This document shows positions 42,455 to 50,816 of a DNA stretch of 64,000 nucleotides, one piece after another. Within the stretch, counting starts at the first letter, position 1; each line of letters starts with the position of its first letter. The position numbers and the translations under genes are program-made. Origin of the DNA: Ignavibacteriota bacterium (GTDB lineage Bacteria; Bacteroidota; Ignavibacteria; Ignavibacteriales; Melioribacteraceae); contig JADJOX010000007.1 of assembly GCA_016713565.1 (NCBI GenBank), positions 1,230,501 to 1,294,500 on the forward strand. The letters run 5' to 3'. The notes under the pieces were generated by a model. The model was not told where the DNA came from, ran no database searches, and saw nothing but the letters and a program-made list of their open reading frames with translations.

Positions 42455-44272
42455 ATGAAAATAAAAACAATATTTCTGTTTATAATTTTAATTTCCAATT
42501 TAAGTTTCGCGCAATATTGGCAAGAACGAACAACCGAACATAATTTCGAAAGCTCTTCGTTATTTTTTACCAGTCATTTTTTAAATCCCTATGGAATGAA
42601 AGACATCAAACAGCTTTCGGTAAATTTGATAGATGATCCGTTTCTAAACGCTTATTTAAATCCAGCAATTTTACCGAATATAGAAAACGGCTCCACAAAA
42701 ATTTATTTGGATTTCAGAGGCGACAGAACCGAAGAATCAATTGTAAGCAACTACGTTGTTCCAATGTATTATGAATCCGCATCTTATTCAAGGGTTCAGT
42801 ATCCCGATTACAGATATATTACAACTACAAGAGGGGAACCGGAACCGATTGTATCACTTGGAATTATTACATATCCAATAGAATCCTTAAAAAATAAATT
42901 TTATGTGGGCGGGACTTTTCAATATATAAAAAGCAAAGACGATTTTTATTCAACCCAATTCAGTATATACAGCAGTAATTATTATTATGATTCTTTTGGA
43001 GCTGCGGTTAAAAATACACAAGAAAACGCTATGCCGATAATCGATAGATATTCCGGAAGCGATGAAATGATTTTCACAGGAAAACTTTTAACATTATTTA
43101 CCGGAATTAATTTGATGGATAATTTAAACGCCGGAATTTTTTTCAATACTATCGCTTATGATAGAAACGGTTCTTATTTATATGACTATAAAGACGATTA
43201 CGGCAATTTGGATAATTATATCAGTGAAAGTAAAGATTTAAAATCCCGCGAACAAAATTATTCACATACTGACGCGGCTTTAGGTCTGCAGTATAGTTTT
43301 GAAGATTTTACGGTTGGAATTAAAGGCGGTTATTTAAGCGGTGATGTTGATCAGCTGCACAATAATGAAAGTAAATACATTTATCAATATCAAACTCCTA
43401 ATGTAAGTGAAAATTGGAGCAGCAGTTATTCTATTTCATCTACTTTGCAAAATTGGAATCAAAACGGAAATACAAAATATATTGGTCTTAACTTTTCCAA
43501 AAATTATGAAAGTCATAAAATAAAAGGATATTATAAATATTCAAAAAGTAGCGTCAATTCAAATACAACTTCCGCGATATTCGATACATCAAATTATTCA
43601 AGCAGATGGGTAAATACTTATAATTCTATTCAAGAAATTTATCTGTATAACTCAACTTCATTTACCAAAGATAATCGAACCGGAAGCGCGGTTAGAGATA
43701 ATTATGTTCATGAATTTATGGCAAACATAGATTGGAATTTAACCGACTATATTAAATTTCTTTCGGGAATTTATATTAGTAATTCAAAATCAACAGTTAC
43801 AACTACCGAAAACGCGGTTTCTGACAGAGCAAGTTACTACAGCAGTCAAAATTCAAATTATAATTATCAAAACAATTATGAAGAAAATGCTGATAAACAG
43901 TTAACGTGGAACTATGAAAACAAATATTTTACTTTTCAAATTCCCATAATTTTTAATTTTCAATTCGGTGATAAATTTGGTTTAATGCTTGGTTTGGCAA
44001 GAGTATTTAAAGATTGGGAAATAACAAGCGTTACAGACGTTTATTTTAGAAATAGAGAAGTTAATGATAACGGAACTGTTAAAAACGCGCAAAACTTCAT
44101 TGAAAGATATACTTCGCCAAAAGATACTTATACTGAAGATGATACAAATTTCTTTACAAAATTCAATGTCGCGATTACAAAACAAATGAAAGTCGGCTTA
44201 TTGTTGGATCCTGAATTTGATAGTACATTAAGAGTCGCACAATGGTGGTTAAGCTTTGACGCGGAATTATAA
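42455..44272 (+). CDS. large exported, probably beta-barrel protein of unknown function
   Basis: The 605-residue protein starts at the ATG at 42455, behind GAGGAAGG (42444-42451). A longer TTG start at 42422 adds only 11 residues and is not favoured. It has a signal peptide ending LSFAQ, then a Tyr/Asn/Ser-rich sequence with alternating strands, such as YYKYSKSSVNSNTTS and FQIPIIFNFQFGDKFGLMLGLARVF. This is typical of an outer-membrane beta-barrel with long surface loops. No family is recognised. It heads a run of envelope and signalling genes to 50106. Confidence 0.75.
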   Translation: MKIKTIFLFIILISNLSFAQYWQERTTEHNFESSSLFFTSHFLNPYGMKDIKQLSVNLIDDPFLNAYLNPAILPNIENGSTKIYLDFRGDRTEESIVSNYVVPMYYESASYSRVQYPDYRYITTTRGEPEPIVSLGIITYPIESLKNKFYVGGTFQYIKSKDDFYSTQFSIYSSNYYYDSFGAAVKNTQENAMPIIDRYSGSDEMIFTGKLLTLFTGINLMDNLNAGIFFNTIAYDRNGSYLYDYKDDYGNLDNYISESKDLKSREQNYSHTDAALGLQYSFEDFTVGIKGGYLSGDVDQLHNNESKYIYQYQTPNVSENWSSSYSISSTLQNWNQNGNTKYIGLNFSKNYESHKIKGYYKYSKSSVNSNTTSAIFDTSNYSSRWVNTYNSIQEIYLYNSTSFTKDNRTGSAVRDNYVHEFMANIDWNLTDYIKFLSGIYISNSKSTVTTTENAVSDRASYYSSQNSNYNYQNNYEENADKQLTWNYENKYFTFQIPIIFNFQFGDKFGLMLGLARVFKDWEITSVTDVYFRNREVNDNGTVKNAQNFIERYTSPKDTYTEDDTNFFTKFNVAITKQMKVGLLLDPEFDSTLRVAQWWLSFDAEL

Positions 44273-44281
44273 TAAGGAGCG

Positions 44282-44827
44282 ATGATGATAAAAATGAAAT
44301 CATTAAAAATTATTTTGGGATTCTTGTTCTTACCTTTAATTCTAATTTCTTGTGATTCCGTTGAACCAAAAGATTCCAAAACTTTGGATAAATACGGAAG
44401 CGATACTGATTACGTAATTTATTCGGTGGTTTTAGATTCGGTTAAATTACTTGATAAAAAATTAGTATTAATGGATTCAACACAATTTGAAAGCACTGTA
44501 AGTTTTAATAATAATTACTATAAAACCAACCTTCCCGAAGCTGAAGATGAAACTTTCAATAATTATATTTCTCGAAATCAAACAAATGTAAAATTGGAAA
44601 AAATTGAAGGAGTAAATTCTGTTTATTATAGTGAAGTTGAAAATCCTTTTCAAAACGGAACTATTGTTTCTTTATCAAAAGTAGGATATAATGAAAATAA
44701 AACTCAAGCAATTTTAACAATCGGAATTACTTACGCTCCGCTTGCCGGATACGGCTCTTTATTTTTGCTAAAATTTGAAAATGGTAAATGGAAAGTCGTT
44801 GGTTCAATTATGACTTGGATTTCCTGA
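44282..44827 (+). CDS. lipoprotein of unknown function
   Basis: The 181-residue protein has a lipoprotein signal (ILISC, Cys24 with the first Met) and a mixed alpha/beta body of about 155 residues without a known motif. It starts 9 bases after the large beta-barrel gene, with AAGGAGCG upstream, so it is in the same operon. Met5 is an alternative start. A role as a periplasmic accessory of the barrel is only a guess. Confidence 0.75.
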   Translation: MMIKMKSLKIILGFLFLPLILISCDSVEPKDSKTLDKYGSDTDYVIYSVVLDSVKLLDKKLVLMDSTQFESTVSFNNNYYKTNLPEAEDETFNNYISRNQTNVKLEKIEGVNSVYYSEVENPFQNGTIVSLSKVGYNENKTQAILTIGITYAPLAGYGSLFLLKFENGKWKVVGSIMTWIS

Positions 44828-44850
44828 TCATTATTCTTGATAATAATTTT

Positions 44851-45285
44851 ATGAAAACATTTACACATAAGTTTTTAATAGTTGCACAGATATTATTCTT
44901 AATTTCTTGTTCTAAAAGCAACTTAACCGATAATGAAGAAAAAGTTAATTTCAAATCTTATCAGGTTGCCGGATGCAATCATTCGGCATCTTTGGAAAAA
45001 ACAACTTTTGCCGATTCTTGTTTTGATTATTCTTTCAATGATACGTTAAAAATTGATTTCTGCATTTTTGGAAATTGCTGTCCGGATTCAAATAGATTTG
45101 CTGTTGATTATAATTTAAATTCGGACACAATTTCCGTTTCGGTTGTTGATACAGCGGCAAATTTGTGTAACTGTTTGTGCAATTATAAAATTCATTTGGA
45201 GTTAACGGGACTTTTAAATAATAAATACATTTTCAGCTGCAAATACGACAGCATTATGAATTACAATGAATTATTGGAAAAATAA
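44851..45285 (+). CDS. cysteine-rich lipoprotein of unknown function
   Basis: The 144-residue protein has a lipoprotein signal (LISC) and about nine more cysteines in the mature part, grouped as FGNCCPDSNR and LCNCLCNY. That number suggests several disulfides or a metal site in the periplasm. The frame is open from 44788, but that start overlaps the preceding gene, and the ATG at 44851 gives a normal signal peptide. No family is recognised. It follows the other lipoprotein on the same strand. Confidence 0.7.
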   Translation: MKTFTHKFLIVAQILFLISCSKSNLTDNEEKVNFKSYQVAGCNHSASLEKTTFADSCFDYSFNDTLKIDFCIFGNCCPDSNRFAVDYNLNSDTISVSVVDTAANLCNCLCNYKIHLELTGLLNNKYIFSCKYDSIMNYNELLEK

Positions 45286-45377
45286 AATTCATGTCAATTT
45301 ATAATCCCATTATTTTATCTGTTTTCAATTTTTAGAAAATGAATTAACTTTCATTTGATTCTTCTAAAAAATGCGCA

Positions 45378-46784
45378 ATGAAATTATCAAAATTCAATAA
45401 ATCATATTACAGATATAAAATAATATTAACTTTTTCCATTGTTACGTTTTTATTAATAATTGTTCTTTCTCAAATAAGTTATAGTTTTATAAAAAGTTTA
45501 TATACGACTCAAATTTCCGAAAATCTGAAAAATAATCTTGTACTTACATTTGAACAGATCGATAAAATTCAGCTTGATATACTGCAGTCGGAAATTACCA
45601 CCAATTCAACAGTAAAATATTTTTCCGATTTGTTTAATAGAAATTATTTCAAAAAAATCTTTTCCGAAATTTTTATTTTCGATAAGGAACTGAAAATCGC
45701 CGTTCATTCAAATAAAAATTATCTTGTAGGAAAAGTTGAATCTCGATTATTATTGAACGAAGTTGAAATAAATACTTTAAAACAGAACCAAACTTTTATA
45801 ACTCTGCCTTTTCAAGGCAATGATAACAATTGGTATTTATGGGGATTTTACAGATTATCTGATAATCATTGGCTTGCGGTTAAAGATAATGTAAATAATT
45901 TCGCGAAGCTCGAAGAACTTTCAAACATTTTTCTTTATTTCGGAATATTCGGAATTATAATTTCAATTTTATTGGGATTTTGGGTTTCCAAATCCTTGAC
46001 GGATCCAATTCACAAATTAGTTTATTTCAGTTCAGAAATCGGAAAGGAAAATTACAGTTCAAATATTCCCGAAAACTTAAAAGGCGAGCTTAAAATTTTA
46101 TCCGACGCGTTAGTAAAAATGCGCGATAATATTAAAGATAATCAAAATGAAAAAGAAAAAATTCTTGCTCAAATCGCGCACGAAATCAGAAATCCTTTGG
46201 GAGGAATTGAACTGCTTGCGAATTTAATTAATGAATCGCCGACAAATGAACATAAAAACCAAGAATACACGACAAGAATAATTGGAGAAATAAATAATCT
46301 AAAAAAATTAATTACATCGTATTTAAATTTCAGCAGACCGACTCCTGCAAATTTTGAACTAATTAGCATTAACGAATTAGTAAATGAATCATTAGAAATT
46401 CTTAAATACGAATTAGACAAAAAAAACATTACAGTAAATTATATAAATGAATATGATACAATCAATTTCGACCGGCATCATTTTAGAAACATTTTATTAA
46501 ATTTAATTAAAAACAGTATTGAATCAATTGCACAAAACGGTGAAATAAATATTTATTCAACTTGCGCCGATAACAAAGTAAGTATTAAAATAGAAGACAA
46601 CGGTTCGGGAATTGAAGAAAAAGATTTACCAAAACTTTTTGAACCGTTCTTTACAACAAAATCAAATGGAACAGGTTTGGGTTTGGCGACTTGTAAAAAA
46701 TATTGCTTAGAAAACAAAGCTGAAATTTCAGTTGAAATAAAAAATAAGAGAACCACTTTCACAATTATAAAGAATATTCAATGA
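45378..46784 (+). CDS. membrane sensor histidine kinase with HAMP domain
   Basis: The 468-residue kinase has TM1 (about 14-38), a periplasmic sensor of about 145 residues, TM2 (about 185-205), HAMP (205-258), the phospho-acceptor helix LAQIAHEIRNPLGG with His268, and an HATPase domain with NLIKNSIES, DNGSGIEE and GTGLGLAT. The sensor has NNWYLWGFYRLSDNHWLAVKD and may be a Cache-like fold. The 4-base overlap with the sigma-54 regulator gene identifies its partner. The signal is probably in the periplasm. Confidence 0.93.
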   Translation: MKLSKFNKSYYRYKIILTFSIVTFLLIIVLSQISYSFIKSLYTTQISENLKNNLVLTFEQIDKIQLDILQSEITTNSTVKYFSDLFNRNYFKKIFSEIFIFDKELKIAVHSNKNYLVGKVESRLLLNEVEINTLKQNQTFITLPFQGNDNNWYLWGFYRLSDNHWLAVKDNVNNFAKLEELSNIFLYFGIFGIIISILLGFWVSKSLTDPIHKLVYFSSEIGKENYSSNIPENLKGELKILSDALVKMRDNIKDNQNEKEKILAQIAHEIRNPLGGIELLANLINESPTNEHKNQEYTTRIIGEINNLKKLITSYLNFSRPTPANFELISINELVNESLEILKYELDKKNITVNYINEYDTINFDRHHFRNILLNLIKNSIESIAQNGEINIYSTCADNKVSIKIEDNGSGIEEKDLPKLFEPFFTTKSNGTGLGLATCKKYCLENKAEISVEIKNKRTTFTIIKNIQ

Positions 46785-48160
46785 ACAATATTTTAGTTGT
46801 TGAAGATAACGATACAATGCGTTTAGGAATTTTGGAAAGTTTAAATCGACAAAATTATAATGTTTTTCCTTTTTCAAACGGACCAGAAGCTTTAAAATTT
46901 TTAGAATTGAATTCTGTCGATCTCGCTATTCTTGATTTAAAAATGGAGCCAATTTCGGGTTTGGAATTGCTTTCAATTATTAAAAAAGATCATAAAAATA
47001 TTGATGTGTTATTAATTTCCGCATACGGAAATGTTCAAACCGCGGTTGAAGCAATTAAAAACGGCGCTTCGGATTTTTTAACAAAACCGTTTTCACCCGA
47101 TGAATTAAGAATAAGAGTTAAGAAAATTTTATCCGAAAAACAAAAAGAAGAGAAACTTCATAATCTTCTTGAACAAAACGAATATTTGCAAAGCGAATTA
47201 TTAGCGCAGCAAAATGAACTGATTGGAAATTCCCCGGCTTTTTCCGGCATTTTAAAACTTGTCGATCAAATTGCGGCAAAGGAAAGTCCTATTTTATTAA
47301 GCGGTGAAAGCGGAACGGGAAAAGAACTTATTGCAAAATTAATACATAAGAAAAGTTTAAGAGCTGACAAAGTTTTTATAAAAGTGAATTGCGCAGCGTT
47401 AAATGAAAACTTGCTCGAAAGCGAGCTTTTCGGTCATGAAAAAGGTTCGTTTACCGGCGCCATAAAATCGAAAAAGGGAAGATTTGAATTGGCAAATAAC
47501 GGCACGCTGTTTTTAGATGAAATCGGCGAAATTTCTCCGGCAATGCAGGTAAAACTTCTTCGCGTAATTCAAGAAGGTGAATTTGAAAGAGTTGGCGGCG
47601 AAGTTACATTACATACAAACGTTAGAATAATTAGCGCGACTAATAAAGATCTTCAGCGGCAAATGATTGAAAACAAATTTAGAGAAGATCTGTTTTACCG
47701 TTTGAACGTAATTCCAATTCATCTGCCTTCTTTACGTGAAAGAAAATCCGATATAAAAATTTTAACCGAATATTTCTTGCAGAAGTCGGCATTGAAAAAT
47801 CATCAAGCAAAAAAAACAATTACCGAAATAGGACTGAATTTATTGGAGAGTTATTCTTTTCCGGGAAATATTAGAGAGTTGGAAAATTTAATTGAACGGC
47901 TTTCTGTGGTTTCGGAATCTCAGATCATTGATGATAAGTTGATATCGTATCATATAAACCCCAAACCGCAAATGACAAATATTTATTCAAATTTACCTTT
48001 GGATGAAGCATTGTTCAATTTTGAAAAAAACTTAATTATGCAGGCTTTAAAAGATACTAACGGAAAAAGACACAAAGCCGCGCAATTATTGGGAATAAAT
48101 ACTAGCACGCTTTATTATAAATTAGAAAAATTTGATCTGCTGGATTTAAATGAAAATTAG
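46781..48160 (+). CDS. NtrC-family sigma-54-dependent response regulator
   Basis: The 459-residue protein has a receiver (D52 in LAILDLKM, Lys in TKPFS), an AAA+ domain with Walker A GESGTGKE, the sigma-54 contact loop GSFTGA (222-227, Ala changed to Ser, as in some active members) and FLDEIGE, and a Fis-type helix-turn-helix KRHKAAQLLGINTSTLYYKL. It is activated by the overlapping kinase gene. The next gene overlaps its end by 11 bases, so the exported coiled-coil protein is translationally coupled to it. Confidence 0.95.
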   Translation: MNNILVVEDNDTMRLGILESLNRQNYNVFPFSNGPEALKFLELNSVDLAILDLKMEPISGLELLSIIKKDHKNIDVLLISAYGNVQTAVEAIKNGASDFLTKPFSPDELRIRVKKILSEKQKEEKLHNLLEQNEYLQSELLAQQNELIGNSPAFSGILKLVDQIAAKESPILLSGESGTGKELIAKLIHKKSLRADKVFIKVNCAALNENLLESELFGHEKGSFTGAIKSKKGRFELANNGTLFLDEIGEISPAMQVKLLRVIQEGEFERVGGEVTLHTNVRIISATNKDLQRQMIENKFREDLFYRLNVIPIHLPSLRERKSDIKILTEYFLQKSALKNHQAKKTITEIGLNLLESYSFPGNIRELENLIERLSVVSESQIIDDKLISYHINPKPQMTNIYSNLPLDEALFNFEKNLIMQALKDTNGKRHKAAQLLGINTSTLYYKLEKFDLLDLNEN

Positions 48161-48548
48161 TATAACAAAAATATTATTTTTGATAATATCATTGGGCTTT
48201 ATAAAAATAAACGCACAGTCAAAATTAGAAAATGATTTTTACAAATCACTTAATTCATTGAACGTAAAGGATCACCAAATCGATTCGCTTAAAACTGTTC
48301 TTTCACAAAAGATTAATCAATTAAATAAGGAAAAAACAAAAGCGCCTTCAAATAAAAGTGTTATTGAAAAATTACTTGCGGGAACATCTAACATTACAAA
48401 TAATATTGAAAGATTGGAAAACGAAAAAGTAAATTTGGAAAATCAAATTGCGAATCGTAAAAAAGAGCTAGGAAATTATTATTCGTTACAAATTGATTCG
48501 TTGAAGAAAAGCAGCGCTGATAAAAACTTTTTAAAATTCTTGAGCTAA
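48150..48548 (+). CDS. exported coiled-coil protein, N-terminal part (frame 0)
   Basis: The 132-residue product has a signal peptide (ending KINAQS) followed by Leu/Lys/Glu heptads, a coiled coil over most of its length. It ends at TAA 48546-48548, right after NFLKFLS. The frame -1 relative to it is open from 48524 and continues into the next entry, so a -1 shift here gives one protein of about 312 residues. A T TTA AAA heptamer lies at 48530-48536. The gene overlaps the regulator gene by 11 bases. Function is unknown; its context suggests an envelope adaptor. Confidence 0.7.
   Translation: MKISITKILFLIISLGFIKINAQSKLENDFYKSLNSLNVKDHQIDSLKTVLSQKINQLNKEKTKAPSNKSVIEKLLAGTSNITNNIERLENEKVNLENQIANRKKELGNYYSLQIDSLKKSSADKNFLKFLS
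48530..48536 (+). other. candidate -1 frameshift site (T TTA AAA)
   Basis: The heptamer TTTAAAA is read in frame 0 as T TTA AAA, the X XXY YYZ form that permits -1 slippage. The 0-frame stop is 9 bases downstream and the -1 frame is open from 48524, so a slip here enters the next frame precisely. No convincing stimulatory stem or Shine-Dalgarno was found next to it. A single-base deletion in the adjoining T5/A4 runs is the alternative. Confidence 0.45.
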
Positions 48549-48562
48549 GCGAAAAGCGGTTA

Positions 48563-49087
48563 TTGGTCGCCGAAAATATTGAGCCGTTTTCATTTGATCC
48601 GCAAAAAATTGAATATATAAAGTCGGTTCATGATTCAAAAAAGAGGGAAATATATACCGAGTTTTTAGTTTCGGTTAAGGATGAAGTTGAGAAAAAACTT
48701 TTGGAAGTGGGAAACTTAAAATCTGAAATTGACAATGTAATTAAACTCAACGAAGAAAAAGAAGCATTTTTAGACGACATTTCCTTCAATAGCAGAACAA
48801 TGAAATCATCCAATTCAAAAACCGCGGCAAACGCTGAGGCAAATTACGGAAATGAAACTTCCGCTTCAAAGGATTTAATTACCAATTATTCTTCTGCACT
48901 AAATGGAATATTAAATCAACTTGAATTCAATAAAATAAATGACAGCAAATCGGTTTCCGCACAAAAATATATCGGCAGATCCGACAATGCCGCGAGCATG
49001 AAAGAATTATTAAAACTTATAGAACAAGCGGAAAAAGAATTAACAGAATATAAAAACGCCGTTAATGCTAAACTTAAAAAACTATAA
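48563..49087 (+). CDS. coiled-coil protein, C-terminal part (frame -1 of the preceding gene)
   Basis: This 174-residue open frame is counted from a TTG (48563). It is continuous in frame with sequence starting at 48524 (ILELSEKRLLVAENIEPFSF), so it is most likely the C-terminal half of the exported coiled-coil protein rather than a separate gene. It is rich in Lys/Glu/Leu heptads (KKREIYTEFLVSVKDEVEKK) with an Asn/Ala/Ser-rich middle. It ends 2 bases before the beta-barrel gene. No signal peptide or Shine-Dalgarno favours independent translation. Confidence 0.55.
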   Translation: MVAENIEPFSFDPQKIEYIKSVHDSKKREIYTEFLVSVKDEVEKKLLEVGNLKSEIDNVIKLNEEKEAFLDDISFNSRTMKSSNSKTAANAEANYGNETSASKDLITNYSSALNGILNQLEFNKINDSKSVSAQKYIGRSDNAASMKELLKLIEQAEKELTEYKNAVNAKLKKL

Positions 49088-49089
49088 TT

Positions 49090-50106
49090 ATGTTTTTTAA
49101 ATTTTTCTATTTTATAATTTTTTTTGAACTAATAACTTATAAATTAACATTCACTCAAGTCGATGCAAAAATAAATGCGGAATCCGGTATTTATTCCGAT
49201 TCATTAGGTAATGTTAAAAATACAATTAAATCATTAAGCCGCTTAAACGGATCAATAAAATACTCATATTTTCAAGATTCAACCGAATCTTCAATTCTTA
49301 TAAGAGCCGGAACTGATTTTTACACGAGTGAAATGTATACATGGAAACTTAATTTAGCCGGAAGTTATTTATTCAGATCGGAAAATATTATTTGGAAGGG
49401 ACTGCTAAATTACAGTAATAATTCATATTTATATAATTCCATTAATTCATCATATAACATCTTCACTTTTCTTGCCGGCGCTGAATTTGCTATTTCCGGT
49501 TTCCCATTAAATTTATTAGCCGGTTATTCCAGTCAAGATATTCAGTTGATGGAAAATTCTTATTTTGATCTTTTTTCAATTGATGTAACTTCGAGCAAAA
49601 TATTCAGCGATAATTTTTATTTAGATTATGGTTTTTTGATTCAGGACTTTTCATTAAATGACGCTTTAAGCAATGTTAAAAATATTTCAGTAAACGGCTG
49701 GAATTTTGGACCTCAAATTAAGGTGGGTTTTGTAAAAAGTTTTTTACTGAATTTAGACTATAAATTTTTATTTTATCAATCGAACAGTACATCTTATCCA
49801 TCTACGGAGCATCAAATTGAATTTATCGGCGGATTATTTTTAAGCAATAATTTATCGCTATTTCTTTTAGTTGATTACAATATCAGAAAGTTACATTTCA
49901 CAAATACATTTAAGAAAGAAAATTTGGTCTTTTTTATTCCTTCAAAAAGCGAGAATCAATTTGCGATTAAATTAACTTATTCAATAAGCAAATCAATTAA
50001 ACCGTATTTAAAAATTGGTTATTTTGATGATAATTTGATTGTGAGGAATTATAAGTTCCGGGGTCTTAATACTTTAATTGGAATGGAAGCCAGAATAATA
50101 AATTAA
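49090..50106 (+). CDS. predicted outer-membrane beta-barrel protein
   Basis: The 338-residue protein has an N-terminal hydrophobic signal (ending LTFTQ) and about 16 amphipathic strands in a typical beta-barrel pattern, such as SLFLLVDYNIRKLHFTN and FAIKLTYSISKSIKPYLKIGYF. No family is recognised. It follows the coiled-coil gene by 2 bases and ends the locus. Its position after a sigma-54 two-component pair suggests a link between envelope state and gene control (inference). Confidence 0.75.
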   Translation: MFFKFFYFIIFFELITYKLTFTQVDAKINAESGIYSDSLGNVKNTIKSLSRLNGSIKYSYFQDSTESSILIRAGTDFYTSEMYTWKLNLAGSYLFRSENIIWKGLLNYSNNSYLYNSINSSYNIFTFLAGAEFAISGFPLNLLAGYSSQDIQLMENSYFDLFSIDVTSSKIFSDNFYLDYGFLIQDFSLNDALSNVKNISVNGWNFGPQIKVGFVKSFLLNLDYKFLFYQSNSTSYPSTEHQIEFIGGLFLSNNLSLFLLVDYNIRKLHFTNTFKKENLVFFIPSKSENQFAIKLTYSISKSIKPYLKIGYFDDNLIVRNYKFRGLNTLIGMEARIIN

Positions 50107-50118
50107 TATCCGGCTTCC
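50085..50118 (+). terminator. weak terminator-like stem at end of the locus
   Basis: GGAAGCC (50085-50091) pairs with GGCTTCC (50112-50118), spanning the stop codon of the barrel gene, with TTTAAAA after it. The loop is 20 bases, so the call is weak. Confidence 0.35.
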
Positions 50119-50329
50119 TTTAAAAGTCCATTATGAAAAAATTAATGCCACAATATTAATCGGAAATTTTTAATTTCAACAAAAATGGACCAGTTTTAAT
50201 AAAAACAATTGGAAACCGTTTAAATATATTCTTGTACTTTGCGGAATTAAATACATTATATTGAAATTAACTTCTGCAAAGCTCCCCCAGCCAAGGTCTT
50301 ATTTAAACGTTTTTCCAAATGTTCTATTC

Positions 50330-50800
50330 CTAAAAATTTACTCCGCTTAACAGTTTTTGAAGATCAAGAAGAATTATGATTTTATCTTCAATATTTGCAA
50401 TTGATTTTATATAATCCGTATTCATCTTTGTACTTACCATATCAGGCACATCATTTAGAGTTTTTTTAGATATTCTCAAAACCTCTGTCACTTCATCTAC
50501 AATAAATCCAATTGGCTTTTTATTAAATTCTAAAATTATAATTCTAGTTTCGTTATCAAATTCCTTAGGATAAGTACCAAGTTTTAATCTAGTATCAACA
50601 ACCGCAATTATTTTACCTCTAATATTCACAATGCCTAAAATATCTGACGGCGCGTTTGGAATTGAGGTAATTTTCTGCATTTTAATTATTTCATTTACGT
50701 TTATTATATCGATTCCAAATTCTTCTTCACCGAGCTTAAACCCGACTAATTCCAATAATTCTGTATCTTCTCTAACTAATGTTTCTTCGTTCATGTTCAA
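50330..50800 (-). CDS. cheW: chemotaxis coupling protein CheW
   Basis: The 156-residue protein is a lone CheW domain: LVGFKLGEEEFGIDIINVNEII, then ILGIVNIRGKIIAVVDTRLKLG and GFIVDEVTEVLRI. CheW links chemoreceptors to the kinase CheA. No cheA, cheY or cheR/B lies nearby, so it must work with a kinase coded elsewhere or with one of the local kinases. The receptor gene is 16 bases upstream on the same strand, so both are in one transcript. Confidence 0.95.
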   Translation of the reverse strand: MNMNEETLVREDTELLELVGFKLGEEEFGIDIINVNEIIKMQKITSIPNAPSDILGIVNIRGKIIAVVDTRLKLGTYPKEFDNETRIIILEFNKKPIGFIVDEVTEVLRISKKTLNDVPDMVSTKMNTDYIKSIANIEDKIIILLDLQKLLSGVNF

Positions 50801-50816
50801 TGTTCACCTTAAATTT

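Noticed and set aside
44788..44850. Upstream start of the Cys-rich lipoprotein gene
   Set aside because: It overlaps the preceding gene and spoils the signal peptide; the ATG at 44851 fits.
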